Below, piece after piece: positions 34,801 to 46,140 of a DNA stretch of 64,000 bases. The stretch is taken from the NCBI RefSeq assembly GCF_036588685.1, contig NC_086376.1, positions 13,097,911-13,161,910 on the forward strand, in the 5' to 3' direction. This DNA comes from Mytilus trossulus (lineage: Eukaryota; Mollusca; Bivalvia; Mytilida; Mytilidae). The notes under the pieces are model-generated. The model ran no database searches. It worked only from the letters and a program-made list of their open reading frames with translations, and had not been told where the DNA came from. The translations under genes were made by a program, and so were the position numbers. The stretch's first letter is position 1. Every line of letters begins with the position of its first letter.

Positions 34801-37800
34801 ATTTAATCAGATGTTTCACCCTCGAGTGATTTACCACGGTACCTGAGACAAAAGGACAGAGATGAACACTACATACAAATGACGGCCTTCAAAATTGAAA
34901 AAAAAAACCATGCCCATTAATAAAGAAACAATGAAAAATATAAAAGAGAAATGTTAATGTTAAAAAGTAAAATCACAAAAATACTGAACTCTGAGAAATA
35001 TTCAAAAAGGACAGTTCCTAAATAATGTCTGTCTTTCTATCTTCTTTGTTTGTATGTCTTTCTTTTATGTGAGCCGAGTGTTGGTGTTGGTGTTTACGAG
35101 ATCTATAGTTCAATGCATTCAGTATTAAACAGTTATTTTTTGTATCATTTTATTTCTCAGTGGGGTCTATTGTACTATTCAATAAAAACGAAAATTATAT
35201 TAATCTTATCAAACTGTTGTTTATGTTTTAGTAAACATACATACTATATAGATCTGACTTGAGTCCCAAAGACTACTCTTTTTTTGTGTTCTTGTTTAGT
35301 TTTTTGTGGTTTTGTTTGATTTTTTTTTGATTTTTTTTACATATAACTACATTTAAATTTGATCAAAAGTTGCATTGATGCATTTGCAATTGAAATACAC
35401 AAAAATTGTAAAACTGAACTCCTCGAGATACACATACGTTTCAATCTAATACACATTTGAACTGTCGGTGATTTTACTCACCGTCCATCCGCCCCCTACG
35501 TTGTCCGTCTCCATATTACAATATACATTGAATCCATCCTCCAATCCTTCAGGGTAAATCATGTACACACCAGTGCCTTTCTTAATGTCGATGTCACCAC
35601 AGTCAGAAGGAAAACCGATGTTATATCTACCTATAAATTTAAAATCACACATAAGGAATTAGAAAACAAATTATCATTCTAGGCTCGTTCTTCGAGAAAG
35701 ATACTGATTTGAAATTAGAAATTATAAAAGACACCGAAATTGTTTTTATCGATCTGCTATCAATATTTTTAAACAGTTTTAGATAAATATCCAAAATACC
35801 ACTTTTAATCGATGTTTTTTTCACATGGTCCTTTTCAATTAAAGAGTACAGGCAAATTATATGGTTTTTAAATGCACGGGAAGTCAATAAACATTTGATA
35901 TATAAGATTCTAAGAGGCCAATTAAAATCTCTAAAAAGAACTTTAAAATAACGGATATACAAGACCCTTGTAAGCAAGCATATCTGCAAATTAAGAATAA
36001 GAAAACACTACAAAGTTGACATAAGAAAATGCCTGTACGAAGTCTGAAAATGACAGTTGATATTGATTCGGTTGATAACGTTTGAGCTTTTGGTAATGCC
36101 ATTTAATTAGGGACTTTCCGTTTTGATATCTCCGAAGTTCAGTATTTTATTTTTTTTAAATACTGAATTTTCGGATTCACTAGTACTGTAAATCCAAAAA
36201 ATTACTTCCTTCAACGCATAAGATATATAACGTGTTGGTTTCTTTTCTGTTGATTATATATAAATCCGATTAATGATAGTCGATGATCAGTTTCATGTAG
36301 TAGCAGATTTATTTGCTGCAACTCATTTAAAGCCTTCTTCTCTAACGAGAAAGGTAAATATGCTAGATAAACTTACTGTATCACAAGCCCAGTAGCCAGT
36401 ACTTCGGTACTGGCATGAAAATGCGGATTTTTTGTGTTATTAAAAAATGCTGTTACAAAATATTAGAAATTATTATAAATTTAGGAATGTATCTCCCTCA
36501 TGCAAAGCTCTGATTCCTTTCACGGATTTGGCTATACTTTTTGGACCTTTTGGATTATAGCTCTTCTTCTATTATTTAAGCTTTGGATTTTAAATGTTTT
36601 GGCCACGAGCATCACTGAAGAGACATGTATTGTCGAAATGCGCATCTGGTGCAAGAAAATTGGTACCGTTAATTTTATTACTACCACTGGGTCAATGCCT
36701 CTTCTGGTGAACTATTAGTCCCCGAGGGTATCACCAGCCCAGTAGCCAGTACTTCGGTACTGGCATGAAAATACGGATTTTTTGTGTTATTAAAAAATGC
36801 TGTTACAAAATATTAGAAATTATTAGAAATTTAGGAATGTATCTCCCTCATGCAAAGCTCTGATTCCTTTCACTGATTTGGCTATACTTTTTTGGACATT
36901 TTGGATTATAGCTCTTCTTCTATTATTTAAGCTTTGGATTTTAAATGTTTTGGCCACGAGCATCACTGAAGAAACATGTATTGTCGAAATGCGCATCTGG
37001 TGCAAGAAAATTGGTACCGTTAATTTTATTACTGGCGGTGTGCTGAGATGATTGAAGCTGTGAATTTTCTACTTGATAATATTTATGTCATTTTGGCAAC
37101 AAAGTTTATCGACAGGTTATAGGTATCCCCATGGGCACTAATTGTGCCCCTTTAATAGCAGACTTGTTTTGAACTGTTACGAATCATAGTTTATCACTAA
37201 TCTCAGCAGAGACCCGTCGAAATTGAATTTAATTGATAAATTCAACAACACTTATCGTTATCTTGATGATATTTTTTCGTTAAATTATCAAGAATTTTCT
37301 CAATATACTGCTGAAATTTACCCCAAGGAAATAAATCAAATTTATTCTGTAATAACTGTCCTTTCCTTGATTTAGATATTTCGGTTTTAAACGGAAAACT
37401 CCACACTAAAATTTACGACAAAAGAAACGATGTTTCGTTCCCTATTATTAATTTTCCATTCTTAGATGGTGATGTTACTTTGACACCATCTTACGGTGTT
37501 TATATTTCACAACTTGTTCGCTATTCCCGTGTCTGTTGTGACGTTTTAGATTTTAACGAACGCAACCTATGTATTACTGGTAAATTATAAAACCAGGGAT
37601 ATCGTTACCATAAATAACTTAAAACCTTTACTAAATTTTTCCATAGATATAAAGATTTGGTATTGAAGTTTGGTTCCATGATCCATGTAAACTTGTCGCT
37701 CCTTTAAATAAACTTATTATTAAAGGTTACCTATTCAACACTGTAATAAGATCAATGAATATTGTGTTTATTGGTATAAATATTTATTTTGTTATCAGTA

Positions 37801-40800
37801 AATTAAAAGCTAATTAAATATTACTAGTATGTTATATTCATATACACATTCATGAATCTACAATCTGTCGATATCTGTAACTTGGCATTGCACAAGGTCT
37901 TTCTCTGGCTGTTTATGACGTCTTTACACTAAATCCATTGGATGAAGGATGTTTACGGATTTATAGTTTAGTCTTAGATGCATGATTTTTTATTGGTTGT
38001 TAGTGGCTTTGAACTAGCTGTAAAATAACTGCGAGTACTCTCAGATCTGTTCATTGTGTCTTTTTGTTTCGGGATGTATAAGTACCCGGCCACGTCCACT
38101 TGTATTTTTGTCCATCTGATGAGTTAGGCCTTTTTCAACTGATTTTTATAGTTCGATATTATGTTGTACTGCTATAGCACTGTCCCAGGTTATGGGAGGG
38201 TCGGGATCCCGCCACATTATTTATGAATGTGCCTGTCCCAAGTCAGGAGCCTGTAAATTCAGTGGTTATTGTTTGTTTATGTGTTACATATTGGTTTTTT
38301 GTTCATTTTTTTTACATAAATAAGGCCGTTAGCTTTCTCCTTTTAATTGTTTTACATTGTTATAGGGGCCTTTTATAGCTGACTATGCAGTATGGGCTTT
38401 GCTCATTGTTGAAGGTCGTACAGTGACCTATAGTTGTTAATGTCTGTGTGCTGGTACCTTTGATAACTATTTACAACACTGGGTCGATGCCACTGCTGGT
38501 GGACGTTTCGTCCCCGAGGGTATCACCAGCCCAGTAGTCAGCGCTTCGGGGTTGACATGAATATCAATTATATGGTCATTTTTATAAATTTTTTGTTTAC
38601 AAAACTTTGATTTTTTTTAATAACTAAGGATGTTCTTACCCTCAGGATATGAGTACCTTAGACGTATTTGGCACATCTTTTTTGGAATTTTGGGTCCTAA
38701 ATGCTCTTCATTTTTGTATTTGTTTGGCTTTTTAACTGTTTTGATCTGAGCGGCACTGATGAGTCTTATGTAGACGAAACGCGCGTCTGGCGTATTAAAT
38801 TATAATCCTGGTACCTTTGATAATTATTAAGTCTTTTGTGGATAGTTGTCTCATTGGCAATCATACCACATCTTCTTTTTTATATATTGTATACATATTT
38901 ATCATAAGCTTAAAACTTTACTGAAATCATAATACACAAGTATATGATAAAAATGTGTGCATTTAGACTACACAACTCCAAGAATATACAAGACCATGAC
39001 ACTAAAATACAAATTACTCTGATTTATAAGCAAAACATATACAAATTGAGTTGAAATCAGATGGCAAGGAAATAAGACAAGTCGTGTAGAATCTAATCAT
39101 ATTTTTTTTCGTCAAGAAGCCCAATCCCCTTTCAAAATATTATGCAATATGCCTCATACGACATAGAAACATAAGTCTTGAATAAATATCACTTGACTGA
39201 AGAGTAAATTGTGTTGATACTTATCGTGTGAAAAGGGGGAACCTGATCCTCTGTTTTAATTGTTGGTATGATATCACAGGTTCGGTTTTTTTGGAAATAA
39301 ACTTTGTAAAGAATTCGAGAGAACTAGCAATGCAGCGTTGTTTGTAAGTGCATGTATAAAACTTTGCAACCAATAGAGTGAAATAAGATTAAGTTACTCG
39401 TAATTTTTTTGAGAAATTGAAGAAAAAATAAAACGGGCCTAATATTTACAGATATTTCTCTTTTTAAATATTTTTGGGTCAAACAATGTAGGACTTTGAT
39501 TTAAGTATGGTGAAGAATATTGACTGTGAATGAATGGTCTTATTAAGACATTTGAAAGCACGAGTAATGTAGTTCTGTGCAATCTTTCTTCTCACTGCCT
39601 AAATTAGCGATTGGTTAATTATGAAGTGGCCCTGTACTTATACATCCCGTTATTGTGTTATTGACAAACATTGTTGTATTCCTGTCTTTCGTCTTTGCTA
39701 TGTGCTTTGTCTATATGCCTTTTTTTATGTTTCTTTGATACATATATGACGTGGCTCTGTATTTATACATCCCGTCATTGTGTTGTTGTACTATGGTAAA
39801 TGTGTGTATTATTGTCTTTTTTTATATGCTTGGTCTATAAGCCATTGTGTGCTTCTTTGTTACATATTTGTCTATTGTTATAGTGATTATAATTATAACA
39901 TAATGTTGAATGTTGTATCCCTTTCTTTGACAGCTTTACCTATTATGTTTGTTTATTTTGTTCATACATCTTTGTCCATATAATGGAATTAAGTGCAACT
40001 GTCACTGATGAGTCTTATGTTGACGAAACGCGCGTCTGGCGAACTAAATGACAATCCTGGTACCTTTGATAACTGTCATAAAAGTTGTTTAGCTATGTTT
40101 AAAACCTGATTGAATCCATCATTTTCTACATACTTTCCTTTTTGAATTTTCTTCGGAGTTCAGTATTTTTGTGATTTTACTTTTTTCTATATATGTCGGC
40201 GTTTGATTTTGTTGCATTCAATTATTTGATGGATGAATTTTGAACAGCGGTATACTTCTGGTGCCTTTTTATTAAGATAAACGCGAGTCTGGATATACAA
40301 GCTGAAAATTTGAAGTCCCAAAATATCACCTCAAAATTCAAAAACAAAAAAGAAAGCAGCAAGTAATTTTGTAGATCCGAAGGATATAAATATTCAGCTA
40401 CTTCACAAAATATAGAAAGAAACTATGTCTGGTATCATCTGATGAAACCCTCTATAATTGTTTCCAAGATTATAATTTAATATGCCAGATGCACGTTTCT
40501 CGTACATAAGACTAATCAGTGACGCTCAGATCGCAAAATAGTTGTTAAGCCAAACAAGTACAAAGTTGAAGAGCATTGAGGACCCAAAATTTCAAAAAAG
40601 TTGTGCCAGGGAGATACAGTTATATATGCCTTAGAAAATCCTTAGTATTTAAAAAAATCATTCTTTTGTAAGCATGACATTAAGAAAATTTCCACATCAT
40701 TGATATTCATCTTAACATTGGATTGCTTACTTCTGTGCTGGTGATACAAAATTGATGACAATGTTATAGTTTAATCTATATAGTTTTTTAACCTTTTGGA

Positions 40801-42721
40801 TTATAGCTCCCCATCTTTTATATAAGCTTTGGATTTCAAATATTTGGCAACGAGCATCACTGAAGAGACATGTATTGTCGAAATGCGCATCTGGTGCAAG
40901 AAAATTGGTATCGTTAATTTTATTACTACCACTGGGTCGATGCCTCTGCTGGTAGACTATTAGTCCCCGAGGGTATTACCAGCCCAGTAGCCAGTACTTC
41001 GGTACTGGAATGAAAATACGGATTTTTTGTGTTATTGAATTTGCTGTTACAAAATGAGAGAAAATATTATAAATTAAGGAATGTATCTCCCTCATGCATA
41101 GCTCTGGTTCCTTTTACGGATTTGGCTATACTTTTTGAACCTTTTGGATTATAGCTCCCCATCTTTTATATAAGCTTTGTATTTCAAATATTTTGGCAAC
41201 AAGCATCACTGAAGAGACATGTATTGTCGAAATGCGCATCTGGTGCAAGAAAATGTGTACCGTTAATTTTATTAACATCCACTTAGTAATATGATATTTT
41301 TAAAATTTAAAGTATCTTTGAAGGATGTTTTTAATTAAATCACAATTGTCAAGCGTAACAATCTGCCAATACGATGTTTATGTTGTGAAATAAACAAAAG
41401 TTTATGTTGTGAAATAAACAAAATAGGGATGTATATTACTGCTGCTCAAACCACATTAACAAAGAACTTCTGACATTATTCTGGTGGGTTAGAATCACAT
41501 TGTTTCACATGTAGAATCAAACACTGTTTTTGCAGTGACGACAGTAGGAGAGTAGTTCGAAAATAAAGTGGAGTGCAAAGCAGAAAGTATAACAAAAAAA
41601 TTGAATGATAAAGTAAATTCAAAAAGACCGACAGAATCAAACTTAATTAACCAACATCGGATGAAAAAAAGCTTGTCATTCTAATCCCTGATTCAAACAA
41701 AGTTCCCATGCATTAAGAATAAGAGCCGAACCAAACATTTATTTCAACAAATAAATAGTGTTTAACTGATAACTTTTATCAGTTGGAGACCCTCTGGAAC
41801 CCCCGAATATTCGGTCATCATTTATGGTCATGTCAACTGTAGTAGATAAATGTATTTGCAAATAAAGAACATAAATAGGACTGCCAAAAATGCAGTGATT
41901 CAACTTTTTAAGAGGCAATCCTAATTTGAGAACCAAGGCCCTATTTATAACCAGTTTTTTTTTAATTGTCCATCTTTTCACCAGTCGTAAAGCACTGGTG
42001 ACTGGGAGGAATATATCCTAATAAAAAGTAATTAGGTAAAATTAAAAAAGAGCATTTGTCAAAAAACAAAATTAACTAAAAAATATTGAAAAAAGTCATG
42101 GAGCTCCTTTTCAAAATATTTCATTTTAAAAAACAAAGTTGGAAAATGTTTGACTCGGGCTTTTACCTTGTATTTGCATTGGTATATTTGGGTCTCAAAT
42201 CAAAATTAAAAAATAATAAGAAACTGCTTAAATTTTCGCAAATGACCTTTTATAATTTATTGAATCTTATATAAACAGATAAATGGGTGTTTCGGGACGA
42301 AATATTTATCGTAAATGGTATGGGGAAAAAACAAGGAGTCCGAACATTTGACACCAATTCCAAAACCTCACCTTAGTACATCCTTTACATTTTTTTAAAA
42401 TCTACATATACTGTTCATTCTTTAAAAAGACAAATATAATGCTCAAGCTGACAAAATAAGTAGTAAATTTAAGCATACCAACACCAATTCAACATAAGAT
42501 AGATGATTGTGTTTAATGTATAGATAATTAAAAAATAAATAATAACGCAAACATAATTCACTCTTATAATATATTCTTATAATAATCACCAGAAACGCTA
42601 ACATAATTTACTCTTATAGCTTATTTTAATGATACTCACTGGAAACGCTAATAGAATTTACCAGTACGATAATCAAATAAAATAGCATCACAAAGTACCA
42701 TATGGATGACTTTTTGACCAT
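31886..42721 (-). CDS. FREP-3: secreted fibrinogen-related protein
   Basis: Exons on the minus strand: 42721-42640, 35630-35482, 33985-33889, 32848-32684, 32136-31886, giving 247 codons plus stop. Exon 1 encodes [20 protein letters not shown] then VNSISVS, a clear signal peptide; its donor is GTGAGT and its phase (1) and length (82 bases) equal exon 1 of FREP-4. The rest is one fibrinogen C-terminal domain: [106 protein letters not shown], ending MMIRKKK. Four cysteines for the two usual disulfides and the calcium-site aspartates are present. The usual LNG is LNA here. Introns 2-4 are mostly unremarkable; intron 1 (35631-42639) is full of retrozymes and a reverse transcriptase fragment. A possible AATAAA lies about 120 bases below the stop. 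Exon 1 is inferred from phase and signal sequence. Confidence 0.88.
36609..36652 (+). ncRNA. Type I hammerhead ribozyme, retrozyme A
   Basis: Stem I GCATCA with TGGTGC; core CTGAAGA (36615-36621); stem II GACATGTATTGTC (36622-36634); GAAA (36635-36638); stem III TGCGCA; UC at 36645-36646 with cleavage predicted after 36646. All invariant bases are present. It is antisense to FREP-3. Confidence 0.87.
36703..36764 (+). ncRNA. Conserved folded domain of the retrozyme repeat
   Basis: Closing stem CTGGTG / CACCAG encloses a hairpin (ACT-ATT-AGT here, GGACT-ATT-AGTCC in sister copies) and a small CCC-CGA-GGG hairpin, and is followed by hairpin GCCAGTACTTCGGTACTGGC: eight pairs and a UUCG loop closed by C-G. 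Other copies are at 6389-6328 (minus), 38495-38556 and 40948-41008, with paired substitutions. The role is unknown. Confidence 0.7.
36960..37003 (+). ncRNA. Hammerhead ribozyme, retrozyme A, stem II weakened
   Basis: Same as 36609-36652 except that the first base of stem II is A instead of G, losing the G10.1-C11.1 pair that normally stacks on the core. Activity is probably reduced or lost. Confidence 0.75.
37034..37735 (+). mobile_element. Reverse transcriptase fragment, copy 2, broken
   Basis: Plus-strand translation in shifting frames gives [10 protein letters not shown], a degraded PMGTNCAPL box, YLDDI (the palm-D motif in a YRYLDD-type context), [61 protein letters not shown] and FHRYKDL. 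Several stops and frameshifts are present. No GIY-YIG endonuclease is seen. It starts right after the retrozyme A tandem pair, as a Penelope-like element would if that pair were its pseudo-LTR; this is inference. Confidence 0.82.
38470..38820 (+). repeat. Retrozyme B monomer
   Basis: It starts at CACTGGGTCGATGCC, carries the folded domain (38495-38556; hairpin GGACG-TTT-CGTCC, then GTCAGCGCTTCGGGGTTGAC), an AT-rich middle, and the ribozyme at 38750-38793, ending AATCCTGGTACCTTTGATAA. The same end precedes the monomer at 38450, as expected if a tandem partner was lost. Upstream, 37736-38450 is dispersed repeat (CCTGTCCCAAGTCAGGAGCC and TAGCTGACTATGCAGTAT tags). Confidence 0.88.
38750..38793 (+). 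ncRNA. Type I hammerhead ribozyme, retrozyme B
   Basis: Core CTGATGA (38756-38762), stem II GTCT-TATGT-AGAC, GAAA (38776-38779), stem III CGCGCG, UC at 38786-38787, stem I GCGGCA with TGGCGT (one mismatch). It is antisense to FREP-3 in intron 1. Confidence 0.86.
38821..39998. other. FREP-3 intron 1; low-information repeat debris
   Basis: Two related short stretches near 39630-39680 and 39750-39800 (both TATACATCCCGT.ATTGTGTT) show local duplication; the same wording appears near 5100-5160. No gene is seen; an open frame of 67 codons at 39780-39983 is repeat sequence. Confidence 0.5.
39999..40042 (+). ncRNA. Hammerhead ribozyme, retrozyme B, stem II with one mismatch
   Basis: Core CTGATGA (40005-40011), stem II GTCT-TATGT-TGAC with one U-U mismatch, GAAA, stem III CGCGCG, UC, TGGCGA. 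The flanking monomer is mostly replaced by other repeat sequence. Antisense to FREP-3. Confidence 0.75.
40483..40526 (-). ncRNA. Broken hammerhead, retrozyme B, sense to FREP-3
   Basis: Minus-strand reading has CTGATTA (the catalytic G8 replaced by U) and a stem II whose 3' arm has become ACGA, so it should not cleave. It is one of the few copies in sense orientation inside a host intron. Confidence 0.75.
40854..40897 (+). ncRNA. Type I hammerhead ribozyme, retrozyme A
   Basis: GCATCA, CTGAAGA, GACATGTATTGTC, GAAA, TGCGCA, UC, TGGTGC: identical over 44 bases to 36609-36652. Antisense to FREP-3. Confidence 0.87.
41203..41246 (+). ncRNA. Type I hammerhead ribozyme, retrozyme A
   Basis: It has the same 44 bases as 36609-36652 and 40854-40897, in the second monomer of the array. 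All core bases are intact. Antisense to FREP-3. Confidence 0.87.
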
Positions 42722-44483
42722 CTTGGTGGATGAAAAATTCAAACGACAAGTTATACGTCATATAATATAATAACTGAACTGTGCAATATAATACTTGCCG
42801 GAAACGTATAATTGCTACTGTAGGGAACACTTGTGAGAAAATAAATACAGGCCTAGATTGATCTTTAGTGCATCATTGAAAAGTGTCTTGTGTTCGGATT
42901 GAAAAAAAATGTTTGCAATATAAAACGTTAAAATATTGATTATGTCTTGGTACTCAATAGTTTAATACACCAGACGCGCGTTTCGTTTTTAAAAGACTCA
43001 TTATTGACTCTCAGATCAAAATATTTATAAAATCAAGCAAGTGCAAAGTTGAAGAGCATTGAGGACACAAAATTCCATTCCATTCAATAATCTACACTTA
43101 AACGTGTGTTTATTTATTCCAGTAGACATGAAATAAAATCAGCGACTGCTGTCTAGAAATTGACGCAGATGGGAATAGTTCAAAGTATGATCTAAGAATG
43201 TTGCCCCTTTCCTACTGTCAACGTATTTCTCAGTAGTAGCATACGCTCTACTTCATCATATGATTTTTGTTAATATCACATCCTTTTGAATAAATTTATT
43301 GATAATTAAATTAAGCATTATTGTTTAAAGTTGATACATAAGAAAACGTTTGTCTTATTATTAATGATATTTGAACCTTAAGATTGAACCATGGAATATG
43401 GAAATAAACTCATCATAGATACCAGAAATGAAAATATTGTAATCACACTTTGAACTCTTAACTATTGAATGACTAAAAATAAAGTCAAAATCGTAAAAGG
43501 AACGAAGAGACGAGAATCACTAATTGATAAAAATATGCCTTATATAAAAGTATAAAATGTTAACACAGATATGTGTTTCGCCGCTCTGTTAATTTGATAA
43601 TGCAAATGTTAAAATCAAAATAGCAATATTTTAATATGTCAGTTATGCAAATATTCAAAGTCAATAAACCATGACTGTAGTTCAGGTCTAAACATCTCCA
43701 TGGAAATGAGATGTGCCAATGATAATACAAGTGCATAGCAAATACCACTAAAATATCAAAAGTCGTTAATTTTAAACAAACCTTAACACAACCATTAACT
43801 TGTAAACTATTGACAAGTTCAAAGTAAATGAACCATAATGCGGATATAGGGTTATATAATCTCCATGGAAATGAAACTTGCAAATGCCTATACATTTGCA
43901 TACCGAATATCATTGACTTAACATAAGGCATTCGTCATAAACTTACATAATAACAAACTAATACATGTAAAGTAAGCAAAAAGTTCAAAGTCAAAAGACC
44001 ATGACTGATTGGAAAGGGTCGGATAATCTTCAGGGAAATGAGATATGGCAATGCTTATACTACTGCATACCAAATTTTGTTGACCTACCTCGAAAGGTTT
44101 TCTGTCTTAATCGCAAGCTTATAATGTAAACTAAGCAAATCATTAGACCATGACAGAGGATGATAGGCAGAATAATATTTCAAACATTAAATGTTACTAT
44201 CATTTTTTTCTGCCGCTGTGTTAATTATCAAATATGTGTTTCGTATCTTTGAACAGAGTAAGATAATATGTCGATAGATGCAGTCGTCTTTATCTATTAT
44301 GTCAATTATTCCCGCTAGTGTTTTGGATTGTCCAACAGTCGAAAGGTAAATTTAGCATATTGCTAGAAGACAGAACATAAAGACCCTAAATTCTTCCGAA
44401 TAAATTGATAATTTCTACTTTTTTTCAGACATACTTCGTATAAACATGTGTTTAGATCAGCTCATTCGAATTAATCGCCAGTT
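42722..44483. other. Intergenic between FREP-3 and FREP-4
   Basis: At 42955-43080 there is a degraded minus-strand retrozyme B piece (core changed to ATAATGA). From about 43640 to 44110 a unit of about 167 bases repeats three times with decay (CCATGGAAATGAGATGTGCC at 43697, CCATGGAAATGAAACTTGCA at 43863, CAGGGAAATGAGATATGGCA at 44032). A 123-codon minus-strand open frame over this array is a by-product. No gene is seen. Confidence 0.6.
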
Positions 44484-45784
44484 TCATTTCATTCTTCGTA
44501 GCATCATAGATGTTGCTTTTAGAGAATAATGATAGCCTTCCCAATGTTGCCAGTTTACACCATCAGCAAAAGAAGAGTGTTCACCTCCAAGGTATTGTCC
44601 GTTTAAGTTGGAATCGTGGCAGGATGCGTACCACCAGGCACCTTTAAACGTTTCTGCACAGTTTCTAGAATCAGAGTCATTATCTTGATCTTTTGTAGAG
44701 AATCCTTGTCCGTTATGACGCCTTAAGGAGTCACCTTTAGAAAAACAAAAGCAAGAAGTTTGTATGCACATAATGTAATTATGTACTACTGTTCATCATT
44801 CTGTTTCATCAAGATAGTATATGGTAAAATGCGTTTTTATCAATAGAATGTGTCTATTTCTTTATGGTTAAAACAAATTGAAAAATAAAAATCACAAAAA
44901 TACTGAACTTTAAGGTAAATAAATTCAAAACGAAAAAACCCTAATCAAATGGCACAATCAAAAGCTCAAACACATCACACGATTGGATAGCAACTGTCAT
45001 ATTCCAGACTTGGTACAGGCATTTACTTATGTCAAAAATAGTGGATTAAACCTGGTCTTATCTAGCTCAACCTTTAACTTGTATGAAAGTCGCATGAAAT
45101 TACATTTTATTGACAACGATAAAACCAATGATCAGCGACACAATTTTTCGATATCTGAATACTCTTTCGAAATATTTGATTTCTTTTCTCAATATGGATG
45201 ATTTAGGCGGCATGCACGTTAAAGAAATACAAATAAATTAGATTACTCACCAACATCTCCAGTAAATTTTGAAAACGTCATGTTGAACTTAGTTGCTTCA
45301 TTGCCAACTTTGAAGTTTGAATATCTAGCAATACGCTTTTTATTTCCAAAGTCCTGCATTGTTATCAAAAGTTCATGTTCATCCTGGCCAGTCAGTTTAT
45401 GGAGTTTGTCATTTCCTTTGTAAAACATAGAATATCAACATGAATGGATTCAGATAAAAACTCACAAAAAATAACAAGCTTATGATATATTTCAATACCT
45501 TCATTTTCTATATTATTATTTGTAAGCTTTACGAGTTTAAAATCTTAGAGATTGAATGGGAATTTTTATAAACTGTATGTCCTAGCATTTGATGCCATTT
45601 CTAATTTAAATATTTTCTTGACCTTCCCAAATAAAGTAAAATTGCGTAGTAGTAGCCATTATTTGAAATCAGAAGTCATCTTATAGCTCTCTAATGACAC
45701 CGAATGGAAGTGGTTTATTATCTCCCTTATTTCAAATGAAAGTACATAGAACCATATAGTTATTTTTCTGTTTAAAATTGAGAA

Positions 45785-46140
45785 TGGAAATGGGGAATGT
45801 GTCAAAGAGGCAACAACCCGACCAAATAAAAAAACAACAGCAGAAGGTCACCAACAAGTCTTCAATGTAGCGAGAAATTCCCGCACCCGGAGGCGTCCTT
45901 CAGCTGGCCCCTAAACAAATATATACTAGTTCAGTGATAATGAACGCCATACTAATTTCCAAATTGTACACAAGAAACTAAAATAAAAATAATACAAGAC
46001 TAACAAAGGCCAGAGGCTCCTGACTTGGGACAGGCGCAAAAATGCGGCGGAGTTAAACATGTTTGTAAGATCTCAACCCTCCCCCTATACCTCTAACCGA
46101 TGAAGAAAAGCAAACGCATAACAATAGGCACATTAAAATT
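45785..46140 (+). repeat. Dispersed repeat, copy of 20845-21230
   Basis: Shared landmarks include GGGGAATGTGTCAAAGAG, CCCGCACCCGGAGGCGTCC and GACTTGGGACAGGCGCAAA. It directly abuts the reverse transcriptase fragment that follows, in intron 3 of FREP-4. Confidence 0.85.

Larger units (their letters stand above)
36385..37033 (+). repeat. Tandem pair of retrozyme A monomers, period 351
   Basis: Two head-to-tail copies, the first lacking its 5' end (it starts at AAGCCCAGTAGCC). Landmarks: CCCCGAGGGTATCACCAG, GCCAGTACTTCGGTACTGGC, GAATGTATCTCCCTCATGCA, the ribozyme, then GGTACCGTTAATTTTATTAC. The array lies antisense in intron 1 of FREP-3 and is followed directly by a reverse transcriptase fragment in the same orientation. 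Confidence 0.92.
40795..41277 (+). repeat. Tandem retrozyme A array, one partial and one full monomer, period 349
   Basis: It begins inside a monomer (CTTTTGGATTATAGCTC), runs through a ribozyme at 40854 and the junction GGTATCGTTAATTTTATTAC, then a complete second monomer with folded domain at 40948-41008 and ribozyme at 41203. Here the closing stem is GCTGGTA / TACCAGC, a paired change from GCTGGTG / CACCAGC. Downstream, 41278-42639 has a duplicated 24-base GTTTATGTTGTGAAATAAAC near 41380-41420 and nothing else recognised. Confidence 0.9.

Noticed and set aside
35884-36102. Possible FREP-3 exon 1 with hydrophobic stretch
   Set aside because: It has no good donor in phase 1 after a signal peptide; 42721-42640 has a clean signal peptide, GTGAGT donor and matching length.
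38481-38490. GGGTCGATGCC as a tRNA-type box B of a SINE
   Set aside because: It matches the box B consensus with one mismatch, but no box A is found at a suitable distance upstream; not enough to call a pol III promoter.
43560-43931. 123-codon minus-strand open frame
   Set aside because: It runs over the period-167 tandem repeat and shows repeat-like composition rather than a protein domain.
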